Source: JBFXAM01 sp050184295 (GTDB lineage Bacteria; Planctomycetota; Phycisphaerae; UBA1845; Fen-1342). Taken from it: a stretch of 10,166 nucleotides of DNA. The position numbers and the translations under genes were made by a program. Below, piece by piece: positions 7,782-10,166 of this stretch. The notes below the pieces were generated by a model. It was not told the DNA's origin, ran no database searches, and saw nothing but the letters and a program-made list of their open reading frames with translations. Within the stretch, counting starts at the first letter, position 1. Each line of letters begins with the position of its first letter. The stretch covers positions 1 through 10,166 of the forward strand of contig JBFXAM010000145.1 in assembly GCA_050184295.1 (NCBI GenBank). Reading direction: 5' to 3'.

Positions 7782-7800
7782 TTGGCACGCTACGTGCCAA
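7782..7800. promoter_or_regulatory. Perfect dyad TTGGCACG-CTA-CGTGCCAA: operator or sigma-54-like -24/-12 element
   Basis: Two perfect 8-base half-sites flank a 3-base centre. The sequence also matches the sigma-54 consensus YTGGCACGN4TTGCW in the whole -24 block and in TGC of the -12 block, with GG and GC exactly 12 bases apart. It mismatches the first T and final W of the -12 block. Because it is symmetric, the match holds on both strands. It is about 230 bases from each of the two divergent starts, suitable for an operator acting on both. On the plus strand the T-run precedes the stem, and on the minus strand an A-run follows it, so it is not an intrinsic terminator. I cannot decide between repressor site and promoter. 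Confidence 0.45.
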
Positions 7801-7832
7801 GGATTTCTGGACGTACTGCGGATGCGGTCGTG

Positions 7833-7867
7833 GCTGGTCGTCGGTGGCCGACGGCGGAGCGACCAGC
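7833..7867 (+). repeat. Inverted repeat in the presumed pnt leader
   Basis: GCTGGTCG (7833-7840) is exactly complementary to CGACCAGC (7860-7867). Between them TCGG/CCGA (7841-7844 and 7848-7851) can extend the stem to a 3-base loop, with an 8-base bulge on the 3' side. If transcription starts near 7809, downstream of the dyad, this hairpin would lie in the pnt leader. No known riboswitch class is recognised. Confidence 0.3.
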
Positions 7868-8028
7868 GGGCGCGCGTGTGCGCGGCGCGTCGCGGTGACC
7901 GGCGCTCGGCGCGGCGCGGGTATCGAGGAACGGATGGGATCGGCTAGGATGGCGGCCCTCAGAATTGGTCGCGGGCGTGCGCAGCGGCGCGGTTGCAGAG
8001 TGCGGACGCCCCCCGTCACGAGGTTCAC

Positions 8029-9192
8029 ATGAAATTGGTCATTCCCCGGGAGACGCGCGCGGGCGAGAACCGTGTCGCGTTGGTTCCAGAGTCGTGCAAG
8101 AAATTGGTGCAGGCGGGCGTGGAGGTCGTGATCGAGACCGGCGCGGGCGCTGCCGCCGGGTTTCTCGACGACGCGTATCGCGAGGCGGGGGCGCAGATCG
8201 GCACCGACGCGGCAACGGCGCTGGGCGGGGCCGACATCGTGTTTCGCGTGCAGCCGCCGGGAATGCACCCGACGCTGGGCAAGCACGAGGTGGAGTTGCA
8301 GCGCGGCGGCACGATGTTGCTGGGCACGCTCTACCCGACGCGCAACACCGACGTCGTTCGCCGGCTGGTCGAGCACAAGCTCACCGCGTGGGCGACGGAC
8401 TGCATTCCGCGAACGACGCGCGCCCAGACGATGGACACGCTCAGCTCGCAGGCGAACATCAGCGGCTACAAAGGCGTGCTGCTCGCGGCGATCGAGCTGG
8501 GCAAGTACTTCCCGATGATGATGACGGCGGCGGGGACGGCGGTCGCGGCGCGGGTCTTTGTCGTGGGCGCCGGGGTTGCGGGTTTGCAGGCGATCGCGAC
8601 CGCGAAGCGGCTGGGCGCGATCGTGACGGCGACCGACGTGCGGCCCGAAGTGAAGGAGCAGATCGAAAGCGTCGGTGGGCGTTATGTCGGCGTTCAGACC
8701 AGCGAGTCCGCGACCGACGCCGGCGGTTATGCGAAGCAACTTTCCGCGGACTACTACAAGAAACAGGCGGAGCTGCTCGGCGAGCAGTGCGCCGCGTCGG
8801 ACGTGGTGATCACGACGGCCCTGATCGGCGGCGTGACGGCGCCGAAGCTCATCACCGCGGAAATGGTGCGGCGGATGAAGCCGGGCGCCGTGCTGGTCGA
8901 CCTGGCGGCGGAAGGCGGCGGCAATTGCGAGCTGACCAAGCCCGGCGAGACCGTGCTGGAGAACGGCGTGCGGATCGTGGGTCCGCTGAACCTGCCCGGA
9001 GTGACCGCGACGCACGCGAGCATGTTCTACTCGCGCAACCTGACCAACTTTCTGACCGCGTTCTGGAAGGACAAGCAGTTCAATCTCGACTGGAACGACG
9101 AGATTCTGAAGAAGGCGTGCATCACGCACGACGGCGCTGTCGTACACGAGCCGACCAAGAACGCGCTCGGGGCGGCGGGCAAGCCGGGCTGA
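8029..9192 (+). CDS. pntAA: Proton-translocating NAD(P) transhydrogenase, alpha subunit part 1 (NAD-binding domain I)
   Basis: 387 aa, close to the length of separate PntAA subunits of the Rhodospirillum type. It is the soluble domain that binds NAD(H) on the cytoplasmic face and exchanges hydride with NADP(H) bound by domain III of PntB, driven by proton entry. Visible features: the AlaDH/PNT N-terminal signature (VIPRETRAGENRVALVP, residues 4-20); the RQD loop (R128, Q133, D136) in RAQTMDTLSSQANISGYK; the Rossmann motif GAGVAG (180-185) with the acidic D203 at the end of the second strand; and DLAAEGGGNCE (291-301). ATG 8029 has a modest GAGG five bases upstream and begins the family N-terminus directly. 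An in-frame TTG at 7993 would add 12 residues unlike the family and is rejected. It ends in TGA, 84 bases before pntAB, as the first gene of the operon. Confidence 0.97.
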   Translation: MKLVIPRETRAGENRVALVPESCKKLVQAGVEVVIETGAGAAAGFLDDAYREAGAQIGTDAATALGGADIVFRVQPPGMHPTLGKHEVELQRGGTMLLGTLYPTRNTDVVRRLVEHKLTAWATDCIPRTTRAQTMDTLSSQANISGYKGVLLAAIELGKYFPMMMTAAGTAVAARVFVVGAGVAGLQAIATAKRLGAIVTATDVRPEVKEQIESVGGRYVGVQTSESATDAGGYAKQLSADYYKKQAELLGEQCAASDVVITTALIGGVTAPKLITAEMVRRMKPGAVLVDLAAEGGGNCELTKPGETVLENGVRIVGPLNLPGVTATHASMFYSRNLTNFLTAFWKDKQFNLDWNDEILKKACITHDGAVVHEPTKNALGAAGKPG

Positions 9193-9276
9193 GCGCGAAG
9201 CCCGCGCGCGGACGAATCGAAAACGGGAGTGCGAGCGTGCAGACGCTCTCCATAGTCTGCCACACGGAGACGCCGG

Positions 9277-9576
9277 ATGTCCCTTGACTATATGTCCATG
9301 TTGTTCGTGTTCATGCTGGCGACGTTCATTGGCTTTGAGGTGATTCGGCAGGTGTCGCGCCTGCTGCACACGCCGCTGATGTCGCTGACCAATGCGATCT
9401 CGGCGATCGCGGTGGTCGGGGCGATCATCGTGTCCGGCGGCGCGGATTATCCGCCGCACATCAAGGCCCTCGGCCTGGTGGCGGTGGTGTGTTCGACGAC
9501 GAACATCGTCAGCGGTTTTCTGATCACCGACCGCATGCTGAAGATGTTCAAGAAGCGGGAGCCCGGCAAGCCATGA
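9277..9576 (+). CDS. pntAB: Proton-translocating NAD(P) transhydrogenase, alpha subunit part 2 (membrane)
   Basis: 99 aa, the small membrane subunit that in E. coli is the C-terminal part of a fused PntA. Three hydrophobic helices are visible at about 7-22, 36-54 and 63-84, with the conserved HTPLMSLTNAISAI segment at 31-44 and a basic cytoplasmic tail (KMFKKREPGK). It joins PntB in the proton-conducting domain II. GGAG lies seven bases before ATG 9277. Its TGA overlaps the ATG of pntB as ATGA (9573-9576), which implies translational coupling. The 84-base gap after pntAA shows no recognisable element. Confidence 0.96.
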   Translation: MSLDYMSMLFVFMLATFIGFEVIRQVSRLLHTPLMSLTNAISAIAVVGAIIVSGGADYPPHIKALGLVAVVCSTTNIVSGFLITDRMLKMFKKREPGKP

Positions 9577-10109
9577 ACACACTCTTTCTGCCCCTGCTGC
9601 TCGCCAGTCCGGAGACGCAGCCCGCCGCCACGCAGGCCGCGGTGCATGGCAACGGCGCTGGTTTTGGCTACTACATCGTGCAGTTCATCTATCTGTTCTC
9701 GACGGCGTTGTTCATCTTCTCGCTGAAGTGGATGAGCGATCCGCGGACGGCGCGCAAAGGCATCGTCTCCGGCGTCGTGGCGATGGCGCTGGCGGTGATC
9801 GGCACGCTCTGCCTCGACACCGTGCAGGATTACACGTGGATTTTCGTCGCTTTCGTGCTCGGCGCGATGATCGGCGTGCCGCTCTCCTGGGTGCCGCTGA
9901 CCGCCGTCCCGCAGCGAACGGCGCTCTCGCACGCGTTCGGCGGGTTGGCGGCGGGGCTGGTCGGCACTGCGAAGTACTACTACTGGGTCGGCTATGAACC
10001 CGAGATGCTGACCACGTTTCGCATGTGCGCGATCGTCGCCGAGTGCATCCTGGGGTACCTGACGTTCACGGGCAGTCTGATGGCGGCCGGCAAGCTCCAG
10101 GAAATCTAG
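9573..10109 (+). CDS. pntB: Proton-translocating NAD(P) transhydrogenase, beta subunit, cut short by an in-frame TAG
   Basis: 178 codons from ATG 9573 to TAG 10107-10109, against about 460-480 for intact PntB. The start lies in the ATGA overlap with pntAB, with GGGAG about ten bases upstream; the frame is open further back, but only inside pntAB in another frame. Five membrane segments are visible at about 32-54, 63-81, 88-107, 118-139 and 150-172. H120 in LSHAFGGLAAGLVG corresponds to the conserved proton-pathway histidine (H91 in E. coli PntB), and LTFTGSLMAAGKLQE is the usual end of this helix. The stop falls immediately after that motif, in the loop before the next helix. The product would lack the remaining helices and all of NADP-binding domain III, so it could not work as a transhydrogenase. 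The same frame continues past the stop with PntB-like sequence. Confidence 0.93.
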   Translation: MNTLFLPLLLASPETQPAATQAAVHGNGAGFGYYIVQFIYLFSTALFIFSLKWMSDPRTARKGIVSGVVAMALAVIGTLCLDTVQDYTWIFVAFVLGAMIGVPLSWVPLTAVPQRTALSHAFGGLAAGLVGTAKYYYWVGYEPEMLTTFRMCAIVAECILGYLTFTGSLMAAGKLQEI

Positions 10110-10166
10110 TGGATTCCGCAGCGCCCGGTCTCGTACAAGAACCAGTACGTCATCTACCTGGGTCTG
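10110..10166 (+). pseudogene. pntB: In-frame continuation of pntB after the TAG (runs off the window)
   Basis: Nineteen further codons in the pntB frame read WIPQRPVSYKNQYVIYLGL to the last base of the window. This resembles the loop that normally follows GKLQE in PntB (a Pro-rich, basic stretch entering the next hydrophobic helix). There is no start codon with a ribosome site here, so this is best read as the rest of one gene interrupted by a single stop codon. Whether the gene is broken in the organism or the TAG is a sequence error cannot be decided from the window. Confidence 0.75.

Larger units (their letters stand above)
7563..8028. other. Divergent intergenic region between the exported-protein gene and the pnt operon
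   Basis: These 466 bases separate a leftward and a rightward gene, so promoters for both should lie here. An AT-richer central part (about 7700-7815) has short T-runs at 7703-7708 and 7772-7776 and the dyad at 7782-7800. The part nearest pntAA (7815-8028) is GC-rich and includes a second inverted repeat at 7833-7867. A TAGGAT at 7945-7950 is a weak -10 candidate without a -35 partner. A rightward open frame runs across the region (7577-8032), but its composition is Arg/Gly-rich with no recognisable domain and it overlaps the pntAA start, so I do not call it. Confidence 0.6.

Noticed and set aside
7993..8028. A TTG start extending pntAA by 12 residues
   Set aside because: The family N-terminus (KLVIPRE...) begins at ATG 8029, which has a GAGG upstream. 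The extension is not family-like.
7577..8032. A 151-codon plus-strand frame filling the divergent intergenic region
   Set aside because: It overlaps the pntAA start, has no plausible domain, and crosses the dyad and presumed promoters. Its codon pattern differs from that of the neighbouring genes.
7738..9582. A 614-codon open frame on the minus strand
   Set aside because: It lies across pntAA and pntAB, which are certain on the plus strand. The translation is His/Arg-rich shadow sequence.
10107..10109. Genome-wide reassignment of TAG to an amino acid
   Set aside because: tsaB and the EEP-dockerin gene both end in TAG at natural C-termini, and reading past the EEP TAG gives no family-like extension.

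Overview
This is a GC-rich chromosomal window, most likely from a member of the Planctomycetota (Phycisphaerae-like, probably uncultured). The case rests on protein style: exported proteins with paired dockerin-type calcium loops at the C-terminus, thrombospondin-3-like Asp/Asn/Gly repeats joined to a LamG domain, and short housekeeping genes scattered among very large secreted proteins. The taxonomic call is inference; there is no rRNA or other marker here.

Layout. Four genes lie on the minus strand. In their own transcription order (right to left) they are: a 535-aa exported protein of unknown function (7562-5955); tsaB, for the t6A tRNA modification (5813-5052); a dockerin-tailed endonuclease/exonuclease/phosphatase-fold secreted protein (4885-3320); and a very large secreted protein with a duplicated N-terminal module, calcium-binding repeats and a LamG domain, whose C-terminus lies beyond base 1 (3051 to <1). 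The gaps of 141, 166 and 268 bp suggest mostly separate transcripts. The gap before the EEP gene has a perfect TATAAT. To the right, on the plus strand, is the split proton-translocating transhydrogenase operon pntAA-pntAB-pntB (8029 to the window edge).

A 466-bp divergent intergenic region (7563-8028) separates the two blocks. It contains a perfect 8-bp dyad that also reads as a sigma-54-like -24/-12 element, and a second inverted repeat in the presumed pnt leader.

How the genes relate. The three pnt genes make one membrane complex that couples the proton gradient to hydride transfer from NADH to NADP+. The three large minus-strand proteins all have export signals and form a loose group of secreted or surface proteins; tsaB looks like a housekeeping gene among them. 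Most of the window is ordinary. The observation most worth checking is an in-frame TAG in pntB at 10107-10109: homology-like coding sequence continues in the same frame to the end of the window, so the gene carries a nonsense mutation, a sequence error or, less likely, a recoded stop. No mobile element, CRISPR array, RNA gene or defence system is visible.
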